Shown here: piece after piece, positions 49,237 through 62,578 of the stretch | Position numbering within the stretch: position 1 is the first letter of the stretch | Layout: every line of letters begins with the position of its first letter | Source: Amaranthus tricolor | Lineage: Eukaryota; Streptophyta; Magnoliopsida; Caryophyllales; Amaranthaceae | DNA length: 64,000 nucleotides | Direction: 5' to 3' | Assembly: GCF_026212465.1 (NCBI RefSeq) | Contig: NC_080058.1 | Span: 20,569,528-20,633,527, forward strand | Position numbers and translations under genes: made by a program | The notes under the pieces: model-generated | Databases searched by the model: none | What the model was told of the DNA's origin: nothing | The model's input: the letters and a program-made list of their open reading frames with translations, nothing else

Positions 49237-52200
49237 ATGAAAAAAGATCGTTCTTGGATGTATGGAAGCATTTAACTGTCAGAAGTTATTGATGGCGTAT
49301 TAGAATTTTGTAATATTGCGGTTAAACATCAAGTTAGGACGAGGGAGTTGGTTTTTATTGCCCATGTGTCACTTGTGGCAATGTATCAAAGGTAGACAGT
49401 GTTCATATCCTTAGGGAGCACATACTTCGGCGTGGGTTTTGGCCTCAATATCATGTTTGGGTTTGGCATGGTGAGGAGAGAGTTTACAAAGACAAAAGTG
49501 TTGTTGAGGACGTCATTAATGTGACTGATGTCAATGAGGATGTAGTAGATCATGTTGATGGGTATATGAGACAAATGAAGAGAATGTCGATGAGGATGTG
49601 GATCGTGTTGATGAGATGATGGAGGGAGTCGAGGATGAGTTAGGAAAACGTCCTCGTGTTTTTGACTTGTTGACAGAGGCTTCTCAAAAGCCTTTGTACC
49701 CTTGATGTGAAAAGTTCACCAAACTAACAGCAGTGTTGACAATTTTCAACATTAACTCAAAGTTCAATTGGAGTGACGCTAGTTTCACAATGTTATTAGA
49801 AGCGTTAGGTGAGATGCTTCCCGAGGGAAATGAACTTCCAAAGTCGACATATTATGCCGAAAAGCTCATGTGTCCTTTCGGTTTAGAGTAACAAAAGATT
49901 CATGCGTGTCTGAATGATTGTGTATTATATCGGAATGAAAACGAGAACTTAGAAGAGTGTCCTAGGTGTGGCTTATCATGCTACAAGCGTAAAGGGGCTC
50001 GGGATGCTAAAAGGCCTCCGGCTAAGGTATTGTGGTATTTTCCAATAATACCTAGATTCAAGCACTTGTTTTCTATAAAGAAAGATGCGTTAAATTTGAG
50101 GTGGCATGCAGATAGGGTGAAGAAAGGTCAATTGCTCACACATCCATCTGATTCTCCGGAGTGGAAGAGTATTGATAGGTTGCATAAGACTTTTGGGGAT
50201 GAGGTTCGTAATTTAAAGCTCGGACTGTGTACGGATGGAATGAACTCATTCGGAAATCTTAGTTCTCAACATAGTACTTGGCCAGTATTGTTAGTGATCT
50301 ATAATTTGCCACATTGGTTGTGTATAAAGCGTAAGTACATTATGATTTTGCTTCTTATCTCGGGTCCTAAACAACCTGGCAATGACATTGATGTATATCT
50401 TGCACCTCTCGTTGAGGATTTGACAAAGATGTGAGATGAAGGCGTTTCCGTGTTTGTTGCATATGCTAATGAGGAGTTCACCTTGCGTGCAATGATTTTA
50501 TGCACCGTTAATGATTTTCCGGCATATGACAACTTATCGGGGTATAAGAACAAAGGGAAGAAAGCATGCCCAATATGTATCAATGACATGGAATCCACGT
50601 GCATTCCTAAGTGCAAACACATATTCATGCACCATCGTAAGTTCCTCCCACGAGATCACCAATATCGTAAGAAGAAGAAGATGTTCAACGGGGAGGTTGA
50701 GGACTGTGTAGCTCGTCCACCGTTGACCGGTTATGAGGTTTATGAACAGGTTAAGGGAGTTTAGACTGTATTTAGTAAAACATGGCAAGTACAAGGGGGT
50801 GAAGACCGATTATGGAAAAAAGAATCAATCTTTTGGAAGCTTCCATATTGGAGTGATTTAAAAGTTAGGCATTGTCTTGACGTTATGTATATAGAGAAAA
50901 TTGTATGCGATGCCATACTCGGGACTCTCATGAACATTCCGGGTAAGACAAACGATGCTAAAGCCGTGCGAGATTGGTTTGAATGTAAGGGTCTTCGTCC
51001 GAAGTTGTGGGCACATGTTAAGGTGAGTAAGAAAAGAAATAGAGCTGATGAAGTTGGTGGCAGTAACAAGGGAAAGGGTAGTAAGAAGAAGATGAGTAAT
51101 GACAAAGTTTATTGCCTTCAACTTGCTACACATTATCCAAAGCAGAGAAGCGGGCATTTTGTGTGTCTTTGTATGGCATTAAGGTTCCATCTGGGTACTC
51201 ATCCAACATGAAGAGATTTGTGGCCCTAAATGGTGAGTTGAAGTTGAGAAGCATAAAATCTGACGATTGCCATGTAACGATGCAAGTGTTCTTACCAATC
51301 GCAATCCGTGGAATACTGCCAAAACATGTGAGATACGCTATTATCGAGCTATGTTCGTTCTTCAACACAATTTGTAGTAAAGTTCTTGATCCCTTTAAAC
51401 TTGATGCTCTTCAAGTCGACGTGATTGTAACTTTATGCAAGTTTGAGATATATTTTCCACCTTCTTTCTGTGACATAATGGTTCATCTTATTGTCCATCT
51501 CGTTTGTGAGATCAAGCTTTTGGGTCCAAATTTTTAAGGTGGTGTTATCCCTTTGAAAGACACATGGGTGTTTTAAAAAACAAGGTGAGGAATCCAGCAC
51601 AGCCTGAGGGGAGTATGATTCAAGGCACTGTGAGCAATGAGATTAGTAACTTCCCACTACTCGACATGAAGGAAGGCTTGAGGGAAAAGGAACAATTAGC
51701 TCCAAATCGATCACACCTCCTCGAGATAGTCTTCTACAAGCACACTGTATGTGTTGCATCATATTCCTGAAGTCCATCCTTTTTTGAGTGAGCATTTAGA
51801 TATATTGCGCGCAAAATATCCTTGTAAAGGGGATTGGGGATTGATGCAGTTGTATAACAAGACGTTTATTGATTGGTTTCATAATTGAGTAATAAGTGAA
51901 GAACTCAAGGGCGTATCTGAAATTTTTGACTGGTTAGCTTTTGGTCCTCGTGATGTTGTCAACAAATATGAGGGTTACGATGTCAATGGCCTCACATTTT
52001 GGACTGAGGTTCAAGATAAGAAGTCATCTTATCTACAGAATAGTGAGGTTTCTATTTCGGCGTCATCTAAATTTTATGCGAGTGCCAAGGATCAAGCGCC
52101 GGTTGATGCTAAATTGGTATATACTACGGGCGGGTACATGAAATATGGGAGCTTGACTACTCTACTTTCACTATTGGTCTTTTCAAATGTAAGTGGGTAG

Positions 52201-52541
52201 ATAATAATCGACGATGCATAAAAAATGATGACCCTTGTGGATTCACTCTTGTAGACTTAGCTCGTTTGCGTGATAGTGAGGAACCATTCATACTAGCCAC
52301 ACACGCCAAGCAAGTATTCTACATTGTAGACCCATCTGATAAAAAATGGTCTATAGTTGTACCGGAAAAAAGAAGTATCCTTGGTATAGGTGATGTTGAG
52401 GATGAGGAAGAATATGAAGTTTTTGAAGACTCCCCGCCCTTTAATCCAAAACCAGTGGATCAAGATGATTTAGATGTTTGTTATATGCGTGTAGATCACA
52501 TGGAAGGAATACATTTGAATTATGTGATTCACAAGGTATGA
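49237..52541 (+). pseudogene. TNP2-type CACTA transposase with DUF4218 and DUF4216 regions, decayed
   Basis: Starts MKKDRSWMYGS, the usual transposase-associated N-terminus, then meets a stop. Recognisable pieces follow in order. TNP2 core: AEKLMCPFGL, HACLNDCVLYR, CPRCGLSCYKR, VLWYFPIIPRFKHLF, LGLCTDGMNSFG, ACPICINDM and HRKFLPRDHQYR. DUF4218: FLPIAIRGILPKHVR, VTLCKFEIYFPPSFCDIMVH. DUF4216-like: FDWLAFGPRD, VYYGRVHEI, FKCKWVDN, HAKQVFYIVDP. At least six stops or frameshifts interrupt it (for example 49273, 49889, 50432, 50762, 51535). Cuts CACTA elements out of DNA when intact; this copy cannot. Confidence 0.85.
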
Positions 52542-52554
52542 ATTTAAGGTTTTT

Positions 52555-52800
52555 TTAAGCTTTTTTGGCATTTTCGCACATAAAGTAGCTAAAACTTGGT
52601 TTGTTTTGCATGAAACTTTGCACATAACACTATTTCGTATATATTATTGTCTTGAAGTGGTTAGAATTGTAAATCATAGTCATATTCTTAATATTACTTG
52701 GTAAGTTGCGATTTTTAGGTTTTTTAAGCTTTTTTGACACTTTCGCACACAACACTATTTTGTTAGAATTGAATTTACGTTCCTATGTTCTAATATATTT
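52555..52800 (+). repeat. Single diverged copy of the 169-bp CACTA repeat, in an intergenic/intron position
   Basis: Shares TTTTTTGGCA, TTTCGCACATAAAGTAG, TTGGTTTGTTTTGCA and TATATATTATTGT with the array at 56611-57138, and is followed by a second partial copy. Confidence 0.75.
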
Positions 52801-52831
52801 CTATTCATACTCTTTCAGATTCTGATATACA

Positions 52832-54888
52832 ATGCACCTTTTCAGATACATAATTGTCCCCGAGATTGAGACCTCTGATAATGAGCATCATAGTTATGAC
52901 ACTGAAAAGGACCAAATTGTTAGATACGAGCGTATAGCTGAAGACGCTCCACCACTTAACAATGATTATGACACTGAAGACGCCCCACCAACGGATGCTC
53001 CCACTACCACTAAGAAAATAAAAGGGCGAGGTCCTACGAAAAACCTCAAAGTCACAGAACCCATGCATTTGGAATACAATGCATTGGGTCAACCCTGTGG
53101 AAAATAGCGTAGGCAATATTGAAAACAAGTGGGCTTATGTATCCGCAAGATTTCCATATTGTACGCATAGAATGAGGTTCCAGAGGGTTTGAAGAACTCT
53201 CTATGGAATGATACTGTGTTAAGCAACTTTACTATTTTTATTCATTTAGTTTCATTTATTTTAAAATTAATTTAATTAACACTAATAAATATAATTTTTT
53301 TTGTAGAATCTTTTTCACATCGAGAACAATGAAGAGAAGAAGAATATGTTTCATTCAGCTGTTGCTGAAAGATTCAGAGATTTCAAATCCAAGCTAGTAA
53401 CTTGCTGGATCACGAAGAAGCGTGCCCGTACGACCAACAAGGTCAAAACGGGAAACGACGGTGGAAACGAAGGTTGAGAGCAAGCACCTTCAAAGATGCC
53501 CTACGAAATATGGGGTCGATCAAAGAATGAATGGGAGGCTTTTGTTACCAAAAGAACAACTCCCATTGAAGTTGTAAGTATTCCATATTATATTATAGCT
53601 TTTGATTTGAATTTACTTCTTTTGATTCAATCATTAAACTAAAATATGACATTTGATTTCTATTGATTAATTAGGAAAAGCGTGGGAAAGCTTCTGAATC
53701 AGCAAGCAAAAGGAAGTTTTACCATCGCTTGGGCCCAAAAACGTACGATGAGGTCCGAAAAGAGTGGGTGGATGCGGGTTTATACCCCAATCAAAGTCCA
53801 ACCACGCCCTCATTTACGACTACCTCCGCATCTGTGAAAACTCCTGCTGGAGATCGGGTGCGAGATTGGTATAGCGGACTTCATTCCCGAAATGCAAGTG
53901 GTAATTTACCATTACTGATCCGGGAACGAAGAAGGTTGTTGATGCTGTAGTGCATTTTGAAATTATTAAGTATATTCTTGATTTGTTTTGTATTTTTTGG
54001 CTTGATTTACTTATACTAATTTTTATATATGTCACTTTTTATTTGAACAGATGGGCTGGATAGAAAAAGAAGCTAGGGGGGAGTTCACCCCAAGAGGCAA
54101 TGTTGATGAATTGCATATGGTCTTAGGGAAAGACCATAGAGGGCGGGTAGTCGGAAAACGAGGCGTCCGTGTGGGGTTAAAGAAGGCATTCGGTAAAGAG
54201 TGTGTTGCTACTCAATCCCGAACGATGCCACCTGATGAAGTAGCAAGCCTCAGAGCAGAATTCACGAAGGACGTTCTCGCCAAAGTGGCACTCGTGTTGT
54301 AGAAGATGGGATCACCCACTGTAGACTTGGCAAACTTGATTGTCGAGGATCAACAAAGTCAACATGGGGATCCTAACGCTTCGGTCGAGCCAACACTCGA
54401 GCTCATTACCCCCGTACCACCCCAGCCCATTATTACCCCTAAAGGGCAAAATCGCGCACTGGAGACCATGAACTTCATTGCTCAAAATCCTGAGCCAACT
54501 CCCAAGCCAGTGGTACAGGTACATAGTTTTTAAATATATAAGCACTTATTAATTTAAATTGCAACGTGTTTAATATTTTATTATGATGCTTATTATACTA
54601 AACGACACAATTTTCAGGAGGCAACTCCTTGTTCTCTTTTGCTGCCTCATTTAGGTGTTGCTAGTGATGGCGACTTAACTGAGGTAGCACAAGGTGTGGC
54701 ACAGGCAACCAAAGAGGGCCAAATAGTGCATTCAATGCCTGTTACAAGTGACCACATCAGTGTGACTGTGGAAACTATTCTAAAGGGGTTTGAAGATTTG
54801 TCACTCCCAGTTCCAATGCCAGAATGGAGCCTTGAGAAACTTTCAGACGGCCTAGGTAATTTCGTCACATAGCCATATGCTTGGGTCC
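52832..54888 (+). pseudogene. Second CACTA gene (En/Spm-like transposase_24 type), decayed multi-exon
   Basis: Acidic first part with KGRGPTKNLKV. Later exons: FHSAVAERFRDFKSKL, PYEIWGRSKNEWEAFV, DEVRKEWVDAGLYPN, MGWIEKEARGEFTPRG and a C-terminal LGKDHRGRVVGKRGV. These follow the order of the plant transposase Ptta/En/Spm family that accompanies TNP2. Good splice sites are seen at 53307/53308, 53574/53575, 53674/53675, 54050/54051, 54519/54520 and 54618/54619. Stops at about 53106, 53476 and 54300 show decay. The role in the family is DNA binding at element ends. Confidence 0.72.
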
Positions 54889-54981
54889 GATTCAGTACCA
54901 TGGTAATAATCATTTGTATCTTATTTATTTTTATTTTTTTAATTGCATGCTTACGCTAATTTCATTGTATAAATTGAAATA

Positions 54982-56610
<1,629 letters not shown>

Positions 56611-56611
<1 letters not shown>

Positions 56612-57138
56612 GTTTTTTTGGATTTTCGCGCATAAAGTAGCTCAAACTTGGTTTGTTTTGAACGAAACTTGGACCATAACACTATTTGGTATATATTATT
56701 GTGTTGAAATGGTTAGAAATGAAAATCATAGTCATATGCTAGAAATTACGTGTTAAGTTCAGATTTTAATGATTTTAAAGCTTTTTTGGCACTTTCGCGC
56801 ATAAAGTAGTTCAAACTTGGTTTGTTCTACACGAAACTTGGCACACAACACTACTTGGTATATATTATTGTGTTGAAGTGGTTAGAATTGAAAGTCATAG
56901 TCATATACTAGAAATTACGTGTTAAGTTCAAATTTTAAGGATTTTAAAGCTTTTTTGGCACTTTCGCGCATAAAGTAGCTCAAACTTGGTTTGTTTTGCA
57001 CGAAACTTGGCACACAACACTATTTGGTATATATTATTGTGTTGAAGTGCTTAGAATTGAAAATCATAGTCATATGCTAGAAATTACGTGTTAAGTTGCG
57101 ATTTTAAAGGTTTTAAAGCTTCTTTGGCACTTTCGCGC
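56611..57138 (+). repeat. 169-bp tandem repeat, three units plus a start of a fourth
   Basis: The landmark CGCGCATAAAGTAG recurs with exact 169-bp spacing (CATAAAG at 56631, 56800 and 56969). The fourth unit stops after CGCGC at 57138, where copia DNA begins. Confidence 0.93.
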
Positions 57139-59734
57139 TATGTGGACCTATGAGAATACAAAGCCGTAGTGGCAAAAGATATGTGTTTGTTATTGTTGAT
57201 GATTATAGTAGATTTACATGGACTTTATTTTTAGTTGGTAAAGATGAAGCTTTTAATGAGTTTGTTTCCTTCGCTAACAAAATACAAAGATCTACTAATA
57301 ATCAAATTATTCACATAAGGTCCGATCATGGTAAGGAATTTGAAAATTCAAGTTTTATGAGTTATTGCAGTGAACATGGAATAAGTCATAATTTTTCCGC
57401 ACCAAGAACACCACAACAAAATGGTGTAGTAGAAAGGAAAAATAGAACTTTAGAGGAAATGGCTAGAACCATGTTAATTGCTAGTGGTTTACCTAGAAAT
57501 TTTTGGGCCGAGGCTGTTAATACTGCATGTTACATTTTGAATCGTGTGTTAATAAGACCCATCACTTCTAAGACACCTTATGAATTGCTTAAAGGTGTTA
57601 AACCAAATATTTCCTATTTTCGTGTGTTTGGATGCAAATGTTTTGTTCATGTGAATGGTAAACGAAAAATAGGTAAGTTTGATGAAAGACGTGATGAAGC
57701 AGTATTCCTCGGTTACTCATCACATAGTAAGGCATACAGAGTTTATAACAAAAGAACAATGAGTGTGGAAGAATCCGTTCATATAATTTTTGATGAATCT
57801 AACTTTTTGTCAAGTGAACAGGATACAAATAATTTTAAGATAGGTCTTGCAAATCTAGAGGACGATTGAAAGTGCAAGATCAAGGAACAGCTGGTGAACA
57901 GCCGGGTCCAGCAGAAGCAGAAAGTACTGATCGAGTTCAGGAACTGCCAGAACATCAGGAACAGCAGACTGTTCCAAATCCAGCTGTTCCTACAGATGAG
58001 CAGAACAATCCAGTAGCTGAACAGAATGTTAATCAAGCTGATGAACCAGAACATGCTACTGTTCCCACAAGAGATTTTGTGCCAAAACCTTGGAGATATC
58101 AAAAATACCATCCTCTTGATTTGATTATAAGTGATTTGAATAAAGGAACACAAACTAGATCTCAAATGAGAAACTTTTGTGCACACTTTGCGTTCCTATC
58201 ATCTCTCGAGCCCAAGAATCATGAAGAAGCTCTAAAGGATTCCGAATGGGTTATAGCCATGCAAGATGAATTAAATGAATTTGAAAGAAATAAAGTATGG
58301 CACATGGAACCCAAACCGAAACACAAAAAGGTAATTGGTTTGAAATGGGTATTTCGGAATAAACTAGATGAGCATGGAATAATTGTTAGAAACAAAGCAA
58401 GGCTCGTGGTCAAAGGATACAATCAACAAGAAGGTATTGATTACACCGAGACATTTGCTCCGGTAGCAAGGTTAGAGGCTATTAGAATTTTAATCTCTTT
58501 TGCTGCATTTATGAACTTTAAATTATATCTAATGGATGTGAAATGTGCTTTCTTAAATGGTTTTCTTGATGAAGAAGTTTTTTTTGAACAACCCCCAGGT
58601 TTTGAGAATACCTCTTGTCCTGATCATGTCTACAAGCTTGACAAAGCTTTATATGGCTTGAAACAAGCTCCAAGGCAATGGTATGAAAGACTATCAAAGT
58701 TTTTGATCCAAAATGACTTTATTAGAGGTAAAATTGATAAAACCTTATTCTTTAAGAATAAAGGTTCCAATATATTAGTTGTTCAAATATATGTTGATGA
58801 TATTATTTTTGGTGCCACAAATGAATTGCTATGTAAAGAATTTGCTAACCTTATGAGCACTGAATTTGAAATGAGCATGATGGGAGAATTAAATTTCTTT
58901 CTTGGTTTGCAAATTAAACAAACTGCTAATGGTATCTTTATTCATCAACAAAAATATATAAAAGAACTTCTTAAGAAATATGGCTTGAATAACGCTAAAA
59001 CCAACCATACACCCATGGCTACTAATGTAAGATTAGATGAAGATACAAATGGAACAAATATTGACCAAACTATGTATAGAGGCATGATTGGATCTTTATT
59101 ATATCTAACTGCTAGTAGACCCGATATTGCATTTAGTGTTGGTCTATGTGCGAGATTTCAATCTAACCCTAAAGAATCACATCTAACTGCAGTGAAACGT
59201 ATTTTGAGATATCTAAAGGGAACAGATGATTTATCATTATTTTATCCTAAAAGTGATGTCTTTTATTTGAAAGGCTTTAGTGATGCAGATTATGCAGGAG
59301 ATCTTGTTAATAGAAAAAGCACGTCAGGTATGGTACAATTTCTTGGCTCATGTTTAGTTTCGTGGAGTTCCAAGAAACAAAACACTGTTGCATTATCAAC
59401 TGCTGAAGCTGAGTACGTAGCAGCAGCAGCTTGCTGTTCCAAAATGATATGGATAAAGCAGCAGCTAAGAGACTTTGGTATTAAGTATGCATGTGTTCCT
59501 ATTTATTGCGATAATACCAGTGCCATATGCATATCCAAAGATCCAGTGCATCATTCAAGAGTAAAACACATACACATTAGGCATCATTTTCTTAAGGATA
59601 ATGTTGAAAATGAAAATATTATTTTAAAGCATGTAAACACAAACGAGCAAATAGCAGATATCATGATTAAACCGCTTCCAAGGGAACAACATGAGAAAAT
59701 GAGATTTGAACTTGGCATGATCAAGCTGCATTGA
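57139..59734 (+). pseudogene. Copia pol, truncated at the 5' side and frameshifted
   Basis: Integrase D2 ([10 protein letters not shown]) and E ([11 protein letters not shown]) are present, as is the FLGYSS region. A frameshift and TGA near 57866 fall in the variable linker. The RT-RNase H part (57866-59734) is open: [42 protein letters not shown] and [11 protein letters not shown]. The protease, the zinc finger and the first catalytic Asp of integrase lie beyond the truncation. The RT-RNase H half could still be translated if it were expressed. Confidence 0.92.
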
Positions 59735-60242
59735 AGTGAGTGACATATGTGATCCTTAAAGACAGAATGAAAATTGAAAAGGTCGATCAACCACAAAATC
59801 TTGATTGAAAAATCGATTATCGAAAGGATTAGGTACGCACCATTTAAAAGTATATACTGTGAATGCTCATATGATTGCTTATTCGATTTGATCAAATTGT
59901 TGTAGCATAAAATTTCCATTTATTTTTCATTTTCATAAAAAATTTCATAATATTCAATATATATATTTACCCAGCATTTTCCATTAAAATAGCGGGAGTT
60001 AAATCATCATAGTTCTTCACTAAATTTGTCTGTTTCCATTTCACATTTTGTGTTCAAATGCGCGAATTAAATAAGGAACATGAATCACCTAAACACATGT
60101 CCCCTCACATTCATTTTATACACTCTCACATGCCAAGCCCTAAACCCTTCATCCTCAAACGCAATCAACTCTAAATTCCAAAATCATCTTCATCTTCTCA
60201 CATTTCCTGCAAAATCTCGCTCCATCAACTCATCAAATCACC
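59735..60242. other. Spacer between pol and the env-position ORF
   Basis: Noncoding, about 508 bp, the same position and length as the 490-bp spacer of the minus-strand element. It may hold the splice acceptor for a subgenomic RNA, but no firm site was identified. Confidence 0.5.
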
Positions 60243-61632
60243 ATGAAAACCAATAGCCGTACACCCAAAATGAAACAACCCAAGCCTTTAAGAATTATCC
60301 ACCCAACACCTTTATTAACTGCTCAAGAGTCATCTTCAAAAGAACAGCAGGACACTCCTGGTGGCACTAAAAGGAAAGCAGGGAACAAGAGGAAAAGACC
60401 GACCACTTCAAAAATGATGGTTGGGTTTGGTTTAGACAAAAAAAAAAACAAAAAAAAAAAAAAAAAAAAAAGGGTGTTTGTTCGAGTTCTGTTAAAGAAG
60501 TTAAAATAGAGTTTAACAGTCAGAAATTGGGAGAATGGCTAGGTGTGCCCGCAAATGGATTTGATGTTTATTATGTTGGATCAAAAATAACTTTCTTTGA
60601 AAAAGATGAAAAGGATGTTTGGAAATTTTTAGGGATCACTGAAAAAAGAGGGAAGGTCAGCCATAATGCACTGTCCGCTTTACACATATTGCTATATAAC
60701 ATTGCATGTAGATTTGTTTTTCCGCGAAATTCCAAACGCAGTGAAGTAAGTTTACGAGATGCAACCCTAATTTACTGCATGGCTAACAATATTAAAATCA
60801 ATTTTCCCTCTTTGATGATCTCTCACTTAAGTGAATGTATTTCTAAAGGTTGTGTGATTGGATATGGAGGTTTGCTAACTTGGATTTTTAGGAAGATAGG
60901 TGTTCCACTTGAAGGACAAAACTTTCCCATGGGTCCGAACAATATGATAGGTGCCAAGTGCTTAAATAACTTACACCTTAAATTAAATGAGAATGGGACC
61001 CTTGAGAACGTTGTTGAAACAATCAATGTTAATTCTGATAATGAAAAGGAAACCGAAAAAGGCATTCTGAAGAGGAATAGGAGGAAAATTCATGTAAGGG
61101 GGAAGTTGAGAAGGAACCTGTGGAGGATGCTGTGGAGGAAGAAGAAGAGAAAGATGAGGAGAGTTCTTTACCTGGTTCAAAACCTAGGAAGAGTCGTAGG
61201 CTAGCTTCCAAAGGAAAGAAACCTGTTGTTATTATTGATGATGACTCAACCTCTTATACAACAGCTGAACCAAGCCATCCTTCCTCACCTAAACCTGCCA
61301 CACCGTCATTCCATAATTTTTCTTCACCACCACAATTACCAATTCAACCATCTTCACCACCACAGTCACCTATACCATCATCACCACCACCAGTACACAC
61401 ATCACCAAATCAAGGTTTAGGTGACACTACAGTTCCTACAGCCCCTCTATCCTTCATTCTCCTAAAACTCACAGAATTGCAGACAAGCTTCCTTGTTTTT
61501 AAGGATGAAATTCGTGTCTCCATAGCCTCACTCTCTGCTCAAATGGACCAAATAGAAGCACGTTTAGGGGCCAAGCTTGACACAGTAGAGGTGGAAATAG
61601 AATATATAGATGAAGAAGCTCCTGCATCTTAA
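60243..61632 (+). pseudogene. Env-position ORF of the second Sirevirus copy, broken
   Basis: Starts MKTNSRTPKMKQPKP, similar to the intact homolog at 37904-39577. After GFGLDK an A-rich tract (about 60439-60470) replaces about 50 codons. The reading frame resumes at 60527 (GEWLGVPANGFDVYYVGSK, RSEVSLRDATLIYCMAN). A frameshift near 61080-61120 precedes the Pro-rich part and the coiled-coil-like end (IEARLGAKLDTVEVE). The two copies show the same domain order, so the ORF is a regular part of this family. Confidence 0.85.
60439..60470 (+). repeat. A-rich tract replacing coding sequence
   Basis: Runs of 11 and about 21 A with a single C between, in place of about 150 bp that is present in the intact copy. 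Confidence 0.9.
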
Positions 61633-62578
61633 TTTCTCCTGATAATCATCATATTTTCTTATTTGTTACAATCATCTCTATTATCAAACATTTTTTTTTG
61701 GTACCAGCTGGGGTACATCCTTTAACAATGATAATATGTTGAACAATTTCTTTTATGCTACTAACTATCTGTGACGATTGATCATAGCTGATCTTGTTTG
61801 CATTCATTGTTACTGCTTTTTACTTTGTGCATCCTTATTCTCTCTTTGACTATGACTATATGCTTAGTGCTGTGGTTTGATTGCTCCAATTCTTTTTGAA
61901 TGATGTCAAAAGGGGGAATATTTGACACAAACTTAAATAATGCTTGAGTATGCTTAGCTCTGATAATATCTATTATGTTGGACTTTAGGATTAAGGTTAT
62001 GATTCATGATCTTTGGCTGTTGGCTGTGTGCTGCTGATGATTGTTTATTGCTTGTTTATTGCTTGCTGATTTTACTGTGATTGTCAAAGTATAGTTAATC
62101 TATTGTCAGTATATAGTTAACACCTTTTGTTAATGCTTAATGCTCTGATACTTATGATCAAGATTGATTTATATTGCTCTGATAATAGAAGTTATTTGAT
62201 GAACTGTTGCTTTGATGACTCTGATGATGAACTATTCTAATAATTGTTTTGAATGTTCTGTTAATAGGAGTATAAGATATATGCTCTGATTATATGATAA
62301 AATTTTCTGATTTCAAAGTTATTACATTTGAAATACTTAGTGATTTATGTTAACTATTTTTGGAAACTATTTAAAAACATATATTTTATATTGTGTTTTT
62401 ATATACTATATGGAGTAAACTATGTTGCTATGATTGCTTGGTAAATTATATTGTAACGAGTTAATTTACTAAGTTATGTAGAGTTGTTTTAATCTCTAAC
62501 ATGCTCTATAATATTGATTTTACTCTAATTTTATTTTAAGTTTGTTTGAAAGTTTGTCATCATCAAAAAGGGGGAATT
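61633..62578 (+). other. 3' untranslated region and PPT of the second copy
   Basis: No coding frame. It is T-rich with repeated TGCTCTGATAATA-like phrases. It ends with the polypurine tract AAAAAGGGGGAA (62566-62577) next to the LTR. The part near 62490-62515 matches the sequence at the deletion edge of the other element's 3' LTR. Confidence 0.75.
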